A DNA stretch of 64,000 bases from Actinoplanes palleronii (GCF_016862315.1 NZ_BOMS01000115.1:1-64000); one strand, 5' to 3'; shown: positions 24,508-33,332, counted from the stretch's first letter. A program made the numbers and translations. Notes: generated by a model not told the origin, from the sequence alone.

Positions 24508-25179
24508 TCAGCGCCAGCCGAACACCTGGGTGTAGTAGGGCGTGCCGTCCGACGCGTACACGATGGCCGCGCCGATCTTCTTGGCCCCGCAGTTCAGGAT
24601 GTTGGCGCGGTGCCCCGGGCTCTCCATCCACGCCTTCATCACCTCGGGCGCGGTCGGGTAGCCCCAGGCGATGTTCTCGCCGGCCGGGGTGCGGTACCCG
24701 GCCCGCTGCGCCCGCATGGAGAAGGTGGAGCCGTCCCGCCACACGTGGCTGAACAGCCGGGTCCGGGCCATGTAGTAGCTCTGTGCCACCGACGCCAGGA
24801 TCAGCTCGTGGTCCAGGCCGACCCGGGGGCAGCCGGCCGCCCGGCGTTCCCGGTTGGTCAGCCGGACGACCTGGTGCATCAGGCTGCGGGCGCGGGCCTT
24901 CTCCGGGTCCGGGGTGGCCGCGCCGGCCGGTGCGGCCTCGACGTTCGGCGTGATCGGCGCGGCCGGGGTGCGCGGTGTCGTCGCCGGGCCGGGTGACGTC
25001 GTGGCCGGCTCCGGAACCGTGTCGGTGACGACCGGCGTGGGCTGGCCCGGCGGCCGGTCCGGTACCACCGGTCCCTGGGCGTTCACCGCGTGCGGCAGCG
25101 CGAACAGAGCGGCGGGCAGAGCGAGCAGCGCGGGCGCGGCCGCTAGCGCGGAGGCGCGGCGTACCACCTTGTCGAGCAC
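24508..25179 (-). CDS. Secreted CAP-domain (SCP-like) protein (223 aa)
   Basis: Extracellular CAP/SCP superfamily protein. GTG 25179 is chosen because GGAGG lies five bases upstream and it directly precedes a signal peptide (LDKVVRRASALAAAPALLAL, then PAALFALPHAVNAQG). A Pro/Thr-rich linker of about 45 residues follows. The CAP domain covers about residues 95-223, with NRERRAAGCP, then RLFSHVWRD and AGENIAWGYP (the conserved His and Glu), and ends YYTQVFGWR. CAP proteins of this type are secreted; enzymatic activity is generally not established. Confidence 0.88.
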   Translation of the reverse strand: MLDKVVRRASALAAAPALLALPAALFALPHAVNAQGPVVPDRPPGQPTPVVTDTVPEPATTSPGPATTPRTPAAPITPNVEAAPAGAATPDPEKARARSLMHQVVRLTNRERRAAGCPRVGLDHELILASVAQSYYMARTRLFSHVWRDGSTFSMRAQRAGYRTPAGENIAWGYPTAPEVMKAWMESPGHRANILNCGAKKIGAAIVYASDGTPYYTQVFGWR

Positions 25180-25600
25180 GGGTTCCTCCCGGATCCGTGG
25201 TGGACGCGATTCGTCCACCAGGGATATCGGACCCTTTACTTCGTCCCGTGTCACATCTTTCGCGGAACGGCGGAAATGCCGTACAAGAAATGAAAAGCTG
25301 AGGGGATCGGCGGTCCGCAGGCGGGCAGCGGAGCGTGATTAGCGCCTGACATCCGTCTTGGTCGGATCCTTCGGCGACCGGCCGGTGTACAGGGTCTTTG
25401 CCCGCTAAACTGTGACTGTCCGTAAATAGGCGATGACATCACGCTATGGTGTTTTTGCGCCTTTGAATTTCTCCCGTCCGCGGTCGCGCGGACGGTGCCA
25501 AGCGAGACACCGAACTTCCCACCGCCGGCTGCGGCGCGAGGGAGATCGGCCGTGCCCGAAAACGGGTGCGAGCACGGGTTGGGGGCAGGGTGAACACACG
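25180..25600. other. Spacer with hairpin between CAP gene and chemotaxis block
   Basis: No gene of convincing length is seen. The segment 25400-25480 is less GC-rich than the surroundings and is the probable promoter region of the response regulator, though no clean -35/-10 pair stands out. A hairpin CCGTCCGCG-GTCG-CGCGGACGG lies at 25474-25495. AGCGAGACACCGAACTTCCC follows and leads into the regulator's leader, about 100 bases long. Confidence 0.5.
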
Positions 25601-26299
25601 ATGAGTCGCCTACTCGTGGTCGAAGACGACCCGGACATCGCACTCGCCCTGCGGCTGTTGTTCAGCCGCGCCGGGTACGAGGTGGCCCACGCCGCGGACG
25701 GGCGTTCCGGCCTCAAGGAGGCGTACGCCGAGCACCCCGATCTGGTGGTGCTCGACGTGGGTCTGCCGGAGATGGACGGCTGGCAGGTACTGGAACGTCT
25801 CCGCGACGTCTCGGACGTGCCGGTGCTGGTGCTGACCGCGCACGGGCAGGAAGCGGAGAAGGTCCGCGGCCTGCGTGGCGGCGCGGATGACTATCTGACC
25901 AAGCCGTTCGCCAACAACGAACTGCTGGCCCGGGTGGAGGCGCTGCTGCGCCGCTCGTCCACCGGGCAGAACAGCTGGGCCAGCCAGATCTATGACGACG
26001 GCCTGGTGCACCTGGACCCGACCAAGCGCCGGGTCTACGTCAAGGGGGACGAGAAGCGGCTCACGCCGACCGAGTTCCGCCTGCTGAACGCGCTGGTGCG
26101 GCACGCCGGCGCGGTGCTCTCGCCGAATCAGCTGCTCACACAGGCGTGGGACGACCCGACCGGCATCGGCCAGGAGCGGGTCAAGTTCGCGGTGCTGCGA
26201 TTGCGGCGCAAGCTCGGCTGGTCCGATCCCGAGGAATCACCGATCGAATCGGTGCGCGGGTTCGGCTATCGCTACCGCCGCCCGGGCGGGGAAGCCTGA
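25601..26299 (+). CDS. OmpR/PhoB-type response regulator (232 aa)
   Basis: Two-component response regulator with a receiver domain (1-120) and an OmpR-type winged-helix output domain (about 140-230). The phospho-acceptor is Asp52 in VVLDVGLPEMDG, with acidic DD at 9-10, and the switch Thr/Lys are in VLTAHG and LTKPF. The output domain carries KRLTPTEFRLLNALV, then GQERVKFAVLRLRRKLG and the wing VRGFGYRYR. ATG 25601 is chosen since the receiver strand RLLVVEDD starts at once. No cognate histidine kinase is adjacent. It sits directly before the chemotaxis operon and may regulate it. Confidence 0.92.
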   Translation: MSRLLVVEDDPDIALALRLLFSRAGYEVAHAADGRSGLKEAYAEHPDLVVLDVGLPEMDGWQVLERLRDVSDVPVLVLTAHGQEAEKVRGLRGGADDYLTKPFANNELLARVEALLRRSSTGQNSWASQIYDDGLVHLDPTKRRVYVKGDEKRLTPTEFRLLNALVRHAGAVLSPNQLLTQAWDDPTGIGQERVKFAVLRLRRKLGWSDPEESPIESVRGFGYRYRRPGGEA

Positions 26300-26325
26300 G
26301 AAGTCGGGCGTACCGGGTGAGTCTT

Positions 26326-26353
26326 CTCAGTTGGTGCCCGTCAGGGTCGATGA
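26326..26353 (+). promoter_or_regulatory. Sigma-28-like promoter of the cheA operon
   Basis: CTCAG (26326-26330), a 15-base spacer and GTCGATGA (26346-26353). This fits the motif found at the other flagellar operons of the window, with one T for C in the GCCGA core. The CTCAG box also forms one arm of CTGAGAAG/CTTCTCAG around the end of the regulator gene. The start point would fall about 25 bases before the cheA GTG. Confidence 0.55.
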
Positions 26354-26384
26354 GGGCTGTGAAGCCGAGCAGGAGGTAGGTGTC

Positions 26385-28754
26385 GTGGAAGACCTTGGCG
26401 AGATCGTCGGCGAATTCCTGATGGAATCGCACGAGAACCTGGACCAGATCGACCGGGACCTCGTGAGCCTGGAACAGGAACCGGACTCGCGTGATTTGAT
26501 CTCCCGCATCTTCCGGGCGATCCACACGATCAAGGGCACCAGCGGGTTCCTGGCGTTCTCCCGGTTGGAGAAGCTGGCGCACGCGGGTGAGTCCCTGCTG
26601 TCCCGATTGCGGGACGGCGTCCAGCCGGTCACCCCGGAGACCATCACCGTTCTGCTCGTCACCATCGACGGTGTCCGCTCGCTGCTCGCCTCGATCGAGG
26701 AGAAGGGCACCGAGTCCGAGGTCGACATCGACAGCATCATCGTCAAGGTCAACGCGCAGATGAACGCGCCGACCGAGGCGAAGGCGGAGGCTCCGGCCGC
26801 CGCCGCGGCGCCCGCCGCCGAGGCCGCTCCGGCCGCGGACGGCGAAGCGCCGGTGCCGCTCGACGAGACGCCGGCCCGCCCGGTTCCCGAGCCGGTCGCC
26901 GAACAGCGGCAGCCGCTGGGCCAGATCCTGGTCGAGGCGGGCGCCGCCCAGCCGGGCGACGTGTCCACCGCGCTGCAGCAGCAGATCGAGGGCGACGAGC
27001 GCAAGCTCGGCACCATCCTGCTGGACGAGGGCAAGACCCAGCCGGCCGCGGTGAACGAGGCCCTGCAGTCGCAGGCGGCGCCGAAGCGGAGCATCGCGGA
27101 CAGCGCGATCCGGGTCGACGTCGACCTCCTGGACACCCTGCTGAACATGGTCGGCGAGCTGGTGCTCGCCCGTAACCAGCTGGTTCGCGGGGTCATGGAG
27201 ATCGGCGACTCCGGCCTGGTGCGCAGCGCCCAGCGACTCGGCATGATCACCAGTGAGCTGCAGGCCGGCATCATGAAGACCCGGATGCAGCCCATCGAGC
27301 ACATCTGGTCGAAGCTGCCCCGCGTCGTCCGGGACCTGAGCAACTCGCTCGGCAAACAGGTCCAGCTGGTGATGCAGGGCAAGGACACCGAGCTCGACCG
27401 GAGCCTGCTCGAGGCGGTCAAGGACCCGCTGACCCACCTGGTCCGCAACGCGGTCGACCACGGCATCGAGGACCCGGAGCGCCGGGCCGCCGCAGGCAAG
27501 GGCACCGAGGGCACGCTGACGCTCCGCGCCTACCACGAGGGCGGGCACGTCGCGGTCGAGGTCGCCGACGACGGCGCCGGTCTGGACGTCGACCGGATCG
27601 CGGCGAAGGCCGTGGAGAAGGGCCTGCTCCGCCCGGACCAGGTCGCGAACATGGACCGGCGCGACATCATGGCGATGGTCTTCCAGCCCGGCTTCTCCAC
27701 CGCTGCCAAGGTCACCAACGTCTCCGGCCGCGGTGTCGGCATGGACGTGGTCAAGACCAACATCGAGAACATCGGTGGCGCGGTCAGCGTCGACTCGACG
27801 CCCGGCGAGGGTACGGTCTGGCGGCTCACCATCCCGCTGACCCTGGCCATCATCCAGGCGCTCACCGTCGACTGCGGTGAGCACCGGTACGTGGTCCCGC
27901 AGGTCGCGGTGCTCGAACTGGTCTTCATCGACGGACAGTCCACCAAGATCGAGTACGCCTCGGGCGCCCCGGTCTACCGCCTGCGCGGCAAACTGCTGCC
28001 GCTGATCCGGCTGGACCGCGCGCTCGGTCTGGAGGTCGGTGGCGACCAGGGCGTCTACATCATGGTGCTGCAGGCCGACGGCCGCCGGTTCGGCATGGTC
28101 GTGGACCGGGTGCTGAACACCGAAGAGGTCGTGGTCAAGGCCTTGAACACCCGGTTCAAGGACATCGGCCTGTACGCCGGCGCGACGATCCTCGGCGACG
28201 GCAAGGTCGGCCTGATCCTGGACGTCTCGTCGCTGGCCCGCCGCTCCCACCTGGCCGTCGACTCGGAACGCGAGAACGTCGTCGCCAACTCGAAGGCCTC
28301 CGGCGAGGGCAAGATGCAGCGCCTGCTGGTCACCGCGGTCGGCGAACGCCGGGTGGCGATCCCGCTGGACACGGTCACCCGGCTCGAGGAGTTCCCCAAG
28401 GACCGGATCGAACACGCCGGCTCCCGCGAAGTCGTGCAGTACCGAGGGCAGATCCTGCCGCTGGTGCGGTTGTCGCACCTGCTCGGCGCGTACGGCGAGG
28501 AGCCCGAGGGCGACACCGTGTCGGTGGTCGTCTACAGCGAGGGCGGACGGAGCGTGGCGCTGGTGGTCGACCGGATCGTGGACATCGCCGAGAACTCGAC
28601 GGCGGCACGCCGGGACGCCGAGGAGGACGGGCTGGTCGGCACCGCGGTGATCCAGCAACGGGTCACCGAGCTGCTCGACGTACGCCGGGCCATCCTCGCC
28701 GCCGACCCGAACTTCTACAGCGACGCGTCCGACGACATGCTGGTGGAGGCCTGA
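26385..28754 (+). CDS. cheA: Chemotaxis histidine kinase CheA (789 aa)
   Basis: Autophosphorylating kinase of the chemoreceptor array that passes phosphate to CheY and CheB. P1 has the phospho-His47 in AIHTIKGTSGF. An Ala/Pro linker (about 125-165) leads to two tandem similar segments, LGQILVEAGAAQPGDVSTAL and LGTILLDEGKTQPAAVNEAL. P3 dimerisation and the HATPase P4 follow, with N box HLVRNAVDHGIE, G1 VADDGAGLD, F box FQPGFSTA and G2 SGRGVGMDVV. Two CheW-like domains end the protein (about 500-630 and 645-780). GTG 26385 is chosen because AGGAGG lies eight bases upstream. No canonical CheY-binding P2 is evident. Confidence 0.95.
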   Translation: MEDLGEIVGEFLMESHENLDQIDRDLVSLEQEPDSRDLISRIFRAIHTIKGTSGFLAFSRLEKLAHAGESLLSRLRDGVQPVTPETITVLLVTIDGVRSLLASIEEKGTESEVDIDSIIVKVNAQMNAPTEAKAEAPAAAAAPAAEAAPAADGEAPVPLDETPARPVPEPVAEQRQPLGQILVEAGAAQPGDVSTALQQQIEGDERKLGTILLDEGKTQPAAVNEALQSQAAPKRSIADSAIRVDVDLLDTLLNMVGELVLARNQLVRGVMEIGDSGLVRSAQRLGMITSELQAGIMKTRMQPIEHIWSKLPRVVRDLSNSLGKQVQLVMQGKDTELDRSLLEAVKDPLTHLVRNAVDHGIEDPERRAAAGKGTEGTLTLRAYHEGGHVAVEVADDGAGLDVDRIAAKAVEKGLLRPDQVANMDRRDIMAMVFQPGFSTAAKVTNVSGRGVGMDVVKTNIENIGGAVSVDSTPGEGTVWRLTIPLTLAIIQALTVDCGEHRYVVPQVAVLELVFIDGQSTKIEYASGAPVYRLRGKLLPLIRLDRALGLEVGGDQGVYIMVLQADGRRFGMVVDRVLNTEEVVVKALNTRFKDIGLYAGATILGDGKVGLILDVSSLARRSHLAVDSERENVVANSKASGEGKMQRLLVTAVGERRVAIPLDTVTRLEEFPKDRIEHAGSREVVQYRGQILPLVRLSHLLGAYGEEPEGDTVSVVVYSEGGRSVALVVDRIVDIAENSTAARRDAEEDGLVGTAVIQQRVTELLDVRRAILAADPNFYSDASDDMLVEA

Positions 28755-28755
28755 G

Positions 28756-29193
28756 ATGGCGAGTCGCCAGTTCGCCACCTTCGAGGTGGACGGCCAGCTC
28801 TTCGGCGTCGAGGTGCACACCGTGCAGGAGGTGCTCTCGTACAACGAGTACACCCCGGTGCCGCTCGCCCCGAAGGCCGTCGGTGGCCTGTTCAACCTCC
28901 GGGGCCAGGTGATCGCGGCGGTCGACCTGCGGGTCCAGCTCGGGCTCGCCCGGCAGGCGCTGCAGGGGCCGGTGATGAACGTGATCCTGCGCGGCGACGG
29001 CGAGCCGGTGAGCCTGCTGGTCGACAAGATCGGTGAGGTGGTCGATCTGGACGACGAGACGTTCGAGCCGCCACCGGACACCCTCAGCGGCCCGACCCGG
29101 GAGCTGGTGGTCGGCACGTTCAAACTGGACGGACGGTTGATGCTCGCCCTCGACGTCAATCAGGCGGTCGACACGTACCGCGCCACCAACTGA
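28756..29193 (+). CDS. cheW: Chemotaxis coupling protein CheW (145 aa)
   Basis: Scaffold protein that links chemoreceptors to CheA in the polar array. A single CheW domain fills the whole chain: FATFEVDGQLFGVEVHTVQE at the start, then GLFNLRGQVIAAVDLRVQL (receptor contact region) and LLVDKIGEVVDLDDE. The start follows the cheA stop by one base. Its stop overlaps the next gene (TGATG), so the three are translationally coupled. Confidence 0.95.
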   Translation: MASRQFATFEVDGQLFGVEVHTVQEVLSYNEYTPVPLAPKAVGGLFNLRGQVIAAVDLRVQLGLARQALQGPVMNVILRGDGEPVSLLVDKIGEVVDLDDETFEPPPDTLSGPTRELVVGTFKLDGRLMLALDVNQAVDTYRATN

Positions 29194-30065
29194 TGTACAG
29201 CCTGGTCAGCGCCCCGGTCCTGGGCTTCGACCTGACCCGCCTGCCGGGCGGGTCGGCGGCGGCCGACGTCATGCTGCGCGCGCTGCGCCTGCAGGTCGCC
29301 GACCTGCCGGTGCTCGCCGCGCGGCTACCCGACGAGGACACCCGGGGCCCGCTCTGGGTCGAGGTGGAGAGCGCCGCGCGCCGGATGCCGAGCCTCAAGG
29401 GGATGTCGAAGGACGACCCGGCGGGAAACCTCGCCCTGGTCGAGCGCGCGCCGATCGGTTCGGTCGACTCGCTGCTCACCTGCCTGCGCTACGACGTGAT
29501 GTCGTGGACCTGGGAGGGCACCGGCCGGGCCGCCCGGCAGACCGAGGAGGCGGCCGGGGCGACCGCGCTGCTCTGCGACGCCGCGGTCGCCTGCTACCTG
29601 CGCGAGGTCCTGGACGACGACACCCGCCGCCGCCTCGGCGCCGGCTGGGTGTCCGCGGTGCGCAAGCTGCCGGCCGGCGCCCCGATCGACCTGGGACCGC
29701 ACCACTACACGGTCTCCGCCCTGCTCGACCGGCTGCACACGCTGCGGCCGGAGGACCGGAAACGGGTGTCGACGGCCGCCGACGACGCCCGGCGCAACAC
29801 CGCGGGCTGGTCGCCCGCCGTGCACTCGGCGTCCTGGGCGGCGTATCTCTCGGATCGGGTCCGTACCGCCGCCGCGGCGCAGATGCTGCTGGTACAGGCG
29901 GTGGACACGGCCGGCATTCCGCTGGCCGACCGGGCCGGTGGGGTCTGGAACATGCTCAGCGGCGCTGTTCAGGCGCTGGTGGTTCGCGATCTGCTGGACA
30001 CCGCAACGGCGCACCGGCTGCTCGCGCCGGTGGTTGCGGCACTCGGTCCGGCCTGGCTCGGTTGA
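29193..30065 (+). CDS. Unrecognised chemotaxis-operon protein (290 aa)
   Basis: No family recognised. It is soluble, mostly helical by composition, with many Ala/Leu/Arg heptad-like stretches and no membrane segment or signal peptide. Landmarks are LRYDVMSWTWEGTGRAARQ near residue 95, the DDDTRRRLGAGWVSAVRKLP segment and a C-terminal LLDTATAHRLLAPVVAALG. It starts inside the cheW stop codon and ends 13 bases before cheB, so it belongs to the array or adaptation machinery by context. It might be an adaptor specific to actinomycete zoospore chemotaxis, but nothing in its sequence proves it. Confidence 0.8.
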   Translation: MYSLVSAPVLGFDLTRLPGGSAAADVMLRALRLQVADLPVLAARLPDEDTRGPLWVEVESAARRMPSLKGMSKDDPAGNLALVERAPIGSVDSLLTCLRYDVMSWTWEGTGRAARQTEEAAGATALLCDAAVACYLREVLDDDTRRRLGAGWVSAVRKLPAGAPIDLGPHHYTVSALLDRLHTLRPEDRKRVSTAADDARRNTAGWSPAVHSASWAAYLSDRVRTAAAAQMLLVQAVDTAGIPLADRAGGVWNMLSGAVQALVVRDLLDTATAHRLLAPVVAALGPAWLG

Positions 30066-30078
30066 AGGGAGTGGTCGA

Positions 30079-31257
30079 ATGATCTCGGTTCTCGTCGTCG
30101 ACGATTCCGTGGTGGTCCGGCGGCTGATCGTCGACGCTCTCGGGGATGCTCCGGGCATCCAGGTGGTCGGCACCGCGGCGAACGGCCTGCTGGCCCAAGC
30201 CAAGATCGATCAGCTCAAGCCCGACGTGGTCACCATGGACATCGAGATGCCGCAGATGGACGGCATCGAAGCCGTTCGTGAGCTGCGGAAACGGCACGCG
30301 GCACTGCCGGTGATCATGTTCAGCACGCTGTCCGCGGCGGGTGCCAGCGCCACCCTGGAGGCTCTTGCCGCCGGCGCGACCGACTACGTCACCAAGCCCA
30401 GCAACGTGGGCTCGGTCAAGGAGTCCATCCAGGCGGTGCGGGACCAGCTCGTACCGAAGATCCAAGCGCTCGGCGGACGCCGCCGGACGCCGCCGCCGTC
30501 CGCGCCACCGCGTGGTCCGGCGCCGGCTGCCGGGCTGCGTCCCGGTGCCGCGGCGCCGGGACGGCCCGGCCCGCCACCGCCGCCCGGCGCGGCCCGCCCA
30601 CCCGCTTCCGGACCGGCGCCGGCTCGGCCCGCTGCCGCCCGCCGCAGCGGGCCGCAGGGCCGGATCGACATCCTGGCGATCGGCTCCTCCACCGGCGGCC
30701 CGGACGCGCTCACCAAGGTGCTGCTCGGTCTGCCCGCGGACCTGGCGGTCCCCGTGGTGATCACCCAGCACATGCCGCCGGTCTTCACCAAGATGTTCGC
30801 CGAACGGCTGGACCGCAGCACCCCGCTGAAGGTGGTGGAGGCCGGTGACGGCATGGAGCTCACCGCCGGCACGGTCTACATCGCGCCCGGCGACCGGCAC
30901 CTGGTCTTCAACCGCCGGGGCACGGCGACGCTGACCCAGCTCAGCAACGCACCACAGGAGAACTCCTGCCGACCGGCCGTGGACGTGATGTTCCGGTCGG
31001 TGGCGGCGCTGTACGGCGGCACCGCCTTCGCGGCCGTCCTCACCGGCATGGGACAAGACGGACGGGGTGGTGCGAAAGTGCTACGAGACGCGGGCTGCGA
31101 GATCTTGGCGCAGGACGAGGCGAGTTCGGTGGTCTGGGGCATGCCCGGCGCCGTGGTCGGTGCGGGCCTCGCGGACGAGGTGCTGCCGCTGGACCGGATA
31201 GCGGGCGCGCTGCTCAACCGGGTTCGCGTGGGACGGTCCGCGGCGGTGGCGCGATGA
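30079..31257 (+). CDS. cheB: Chemotaxis methylesterase/glutamine deamidase CheB (392 aa)
   Basis: Removes methyl groups from chemoreceptor glutamates when phosphorylated by CheA. The receiver domain is 1-120, with phospho-Asp54 in VVTMDIEMPQMDG. A long Pro/Ala/Gly/Arg linker of about 65 residues follows. The methylesterase domain runs from about 195 to the end, with nucleophile Ser204 in GSSTGGP, His in ITQHMPP and Asp in TGMGQDGR. ATG 30079 is preferred with GAAGGGAG upstream. The linker is clearly longer than in enteric CheB (about 10-20 residues). It overlaps cheR by four bases. Confidence 0.95.
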   Translation: MISVLVVDDSVVVRRLIVDALGDAPGIQVVGTAANGLLAQAKIDQLKPDVVTMDIEMPQMDGIEAVRELRKRHAALPVIMFSTLSAAGASATLEALAAGATDYVTKPSNVGSVKESIQAVRDQLVPKIQALGGRRRTPPPSAPPRGPAPAAGLRPGAAAPGRPGPPPPPGAARPPASGPAPARPAAARRSGPQGRIDILAIGSSTGGPDALTKVLLGLPADLAVPVVITQHMPPVFTKMFAERLDRSTPLKVVEAGDGMELTAGTVYIAPGDRHLVFNRRGTATLTQLSNAPQENSCRPAVDVMFRSVAALYGGTAFAAVLTGMGQDGRGGAKVLRDAGCEILAQDEASSVVWGMPGAVVGAGLADEVLPLDRIAGALLNRVRVGRSAAVAR

Positions 31258-32099
31258 CCCTCTCGCAATCGGACTTCTCGTTCGTCTCCAACCTGGTCCG
31301 CAAGGAAGCCTCGATCGTGCTGGCCCCGGGCAAGGAGTACCTGGTCGAGGCGCGGCTGATCCCGGTCGCCCGCGCGGTCGGCGCGGCGAACGTCAACGAG
31401 TTCCTGGCCGACCTGCAGCGCCGGCCCAACCCGCAGTTCCAGCGCAAGATCATCGACGCGCTGACCACCAACGAGACGTCCTGGTTCCGGGACCGGGAGC
31501 CGTTCTCCGCGCTCACCGACGTGGTGCTGCCCGAGCTGGTGAAGTCCCGGGCGTCCACCCGCAAACTGCGCTTCTGGTCGGCGGCCAGTTCCAGCGGTCA
31601 GGAGGCGTACAGCCTGGCGATCACCATGCAGGAGAACCTGCCGACCGGCTGGAACTACGAGATCCAGGGCACCGACATCTCGCACACCATGGTCGAGCGC
31701 GCCTCGAAGGGCGAGTACAGCCAGGTCGAGGTGAACCGGGGCCTGCCCGCCACCCAGCTGGTGCAGTACTTCGAGCGGGCCGGCGCGCACTGGCGGATCA
31801 TCCAGCCGCTGCGCCGGAACGTGTCGTTCAAGCACATGAGCCTGACCGCGCCGTTCCCGCCGATGCAACCGTTCGACGTGATCTTCCTGCGCAACGTCCT
31901 CATCTACTTCGACGTGGCCACCAAGCGCCAGGTGCTGCAGCAGGCCGCGAAGCTGCTGCGCCCGGACGGCTGGCTGTTCCTCGGAGCGGCCGAGACGACG
32001 ATCGGGATCGACGACAACTACGAGCGGGTGGCCGCTGGCCGCACATCCGCGTACCGAATCCGTAACGCGGTGCCTGCGGGCGCCGGGAGAAGGGGATGA
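31254..32099 (+). CDS. cheR: Chemoreceptor methyltransferase CheR (281 aa)
   Basis: SAM-dependent glutamate methyltransferase acting on chemoreceptor cytoplasmic helices. The N-terminal helical domain (about 1-75) is followed by the SAM domain, with TNETSWFRDREPF, WSAASSSGQEAYSLAI (SAM glycine loop) and FDVIFLRNVLIYFD. A beta subdomain needed for receptor pentapeptide binding is not obvious. ATGA overlaps couple it with cheB before it and a receiver gene after it. Confidence 0.95.
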   Translation: MTLSQSDFSFVSNLVRKEASIVLAPGKEYLVEARLIPVARAVGAANVNEFLADLQRRPNPQFQRKIIDALTTNETSWFRDREPFSALTDVVLPELVKSRASTRKLRFWSAASSSGQEAYSLAITMQENLPTGWNYEIQGTDISHTMVERASKGEYSQVEVNRGLPATQLVQYFERAGAHWRIIQPLRRNVSFKHMSLTAPFPPMQPFDVIFLRNVLIYFDVATKRQVLQQAAKLLRPDGWLFLGAAETTIGIDDNYERVAAGRTSAYRIRNAVPAGAGRRG

Positions 32100-32491
32100 C
32101 GCCGATGCGCGCCATGGTGATCGACGATTCGCGCGCGATGCGCATGATCCTCAAGCGCATCGTCACGAAGCTGAGCTTCGAGGCGGTTGAGGCGGGTGAC
32201 GGCAAGGAGGCGCTCGATCTCCTCGCCGACATGACCGAGGTTCCGGAACTGGCCCTCATCGACTGGAACATGCCCAACATGAACGGGCTCGAGTTCGTCG
32301 TGAAGGTCCGGGCCGATCCGCGGCTGCGGGAGATGACCCTGGTGATGGTCACCACCGAGAGCGAACAGAGTCAGATCGTCCGCGCACTCGCCGCGGGCGC
32401 CCACGAGTACGTGATCAAGCCCTTCACCGAGGGCGCCATGATCGAGAAGCTGGCCCTGCTGGGCCTCGTGCCGACCGGAGCAAACTCATGA
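32096..32491 (+). CDS. Stand-alone receiver protein, CheY-like (131 aa)
   Basis: Single-domain response regulator. The acidic pair is in MVIDDSRAMRM, phospho-Asp56 in LIDWNMPNMNG, the switch Thr in MVTTESE, and Lys in VIKPFTEG. It is one of two such receivers in the operon; the other (cheY, 32970) lies after cheX. One may drive the motor and the other serve as phosphate sink or adaptation arm, as known in species with several CheYs. Which is which cannot be told from sequence. ATG 32105 is an alternative start. Confidence 0.9.
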   Translation: MTPMRAMVIDDSRAMRMILKRIVTKLSFEAVEAGDGKEALDLLADMTEVPELALIDWNMPNMNGLEFVVKVRADPRLREMTLVMVTTESEQSQIVRALAAGAHEYVIKPFTEGAMIEKLALLGLVPTGANS

Positions 32492-32973
32492 GTGTCGAAG
32501 TCGAGGTGGACGAGAACGACCTCGCGGAGATGGTGGAACAGGTCTGGGAGTCATATCTGGATCCGGAGGGCGTGAGCCCGCTGATCCCGACGTACGACGA
32601 GAACCAGCCCTCCGAGGTGCACTCCTCGGTCTCCATCACAGGGTCGTGGAGCGGCCACATCGTGTACGCGTCGTCCCGGGCCGCCGCCCAGCGCGCCGCG
32701 GCCGCCTTCCTGGCGATGGAGCAGGACGAGGTCAGTGAGGAGGACATCTCCGACACGCTCGGCGAACTGGCGAACATCGTCGGCGGCAACGTCAAGGCGA
32801 TGCTCCCGCCGGGCTCGCACCTGTCCCTCCCACAAGTTTCGCTCGCGCCGGAGACCTCGGCGCGTTTCCCGAACACCCAACGCATCAGCGGCGTCTATGG
32901 ACTCTGGGAGGGCGAGCCGGTGTCCATTTCGATGTGGCAGAGCAGCACCGACACGAAGGAGGAGGGTGCATGA
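32488..32973 (+). CDS. cheX: CheX-type CheY-P phosphatase (161 aa)
   Basis: CheC/CheX/FliY-fold protein predicted to dephosphorylate CheY-P. The catalytic signature D-x3-E-x2-N is intact as DTLGELAN (Asp89, Glu93, Asn96), followed by IVGGNVKAML. A CheX-like beta core with VSITGSWSGHIVYASS precedes it. It is full length for CheX (about 150-160). Its position between two receiver genes and its overlaps with both fit a signal-termination role. Confidence 0.82.
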   Translation: MSVEVEVDENDLAEMVEQVWESYLDPEGVSPLIPTYDENQPSEVHSSVSITGSWSGHIVYASSRAAAQRAAAAFLAMEQDEVSEEDISDTLGELANIVGGNVKAMLPPGSHLSLPQVSLAPETSARFPNTQRISGVYGLWEGEPVSISMWQSSTDTKEEGA

Positions 32974-33332
32974 AAATCCTGATTGCTGATGACAGCAGGG
33001 TGATGCGGCAGATCGTCGTTCGTACCCTGCGGCAGGCCGGTTTCGGCGACCACGCCCTGATCGAGGCTGCTGACGGGCAGGAGGCGTTTGACAAGACCAC
33101 GGCGGAGCAGCCGGATCTGGTGATCTCCGACTGGAATATGCCGCATCTGACCGGTATCGAGGTGTTGCGACAACTCCGCGCCGCCGGCAACAGCGTCAAA
33201 TTCGGTTTTGTCACCTCGGAGTGCACACCCGAGATGAAGACCGCCGCCGAAGCCTCGGGTTCGGCCTTCTTCATCGTCAAGCCCTTCACCGCTGAGCGAT
33301 TCGACGAAGTTTTCGCTCCTATTTTGGGATGA
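32970..33332 (+). CDS. cheY: Response regulator CheY (120 aa)
   Basis: Single receiver domain. Phospho-Asp54 is in LVISDWNMPHLTG, DD at 7-8 in ILIADDSRVM, Thr/Ser in GFVTSECT, and the conserved Lys in FFIVKPFTAER. The length of 120 is typical of the motor-binding CheY. The ATG overlaps the cheX stop. Because FliM here lacks the usual N-terminal CheY-binding peptide, its docking site at the motor switch may differ (see fliM, fliN). Confidence 0.92.
   Translation: MKILIADDSRVMRQIVVRTLRQAGFGDHALIEAADGQEAFDKTTAEQPDLVISDWNMPHLTGIEVLRQLRAAGNSVKFGFVTSECTPEMKTAAEASGSAFFIVKPFTAERFDEVFAPILG

Noticed and set aside
26181..29159. 992-codon open frame on the minus strand opposite cheA and cheW
   Set aside because: It is antisense to clearly conserved genes. 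Its His/Asp/Arg/Gln-rich composition is that of a shadow frame created by very high GC at third codon positions.
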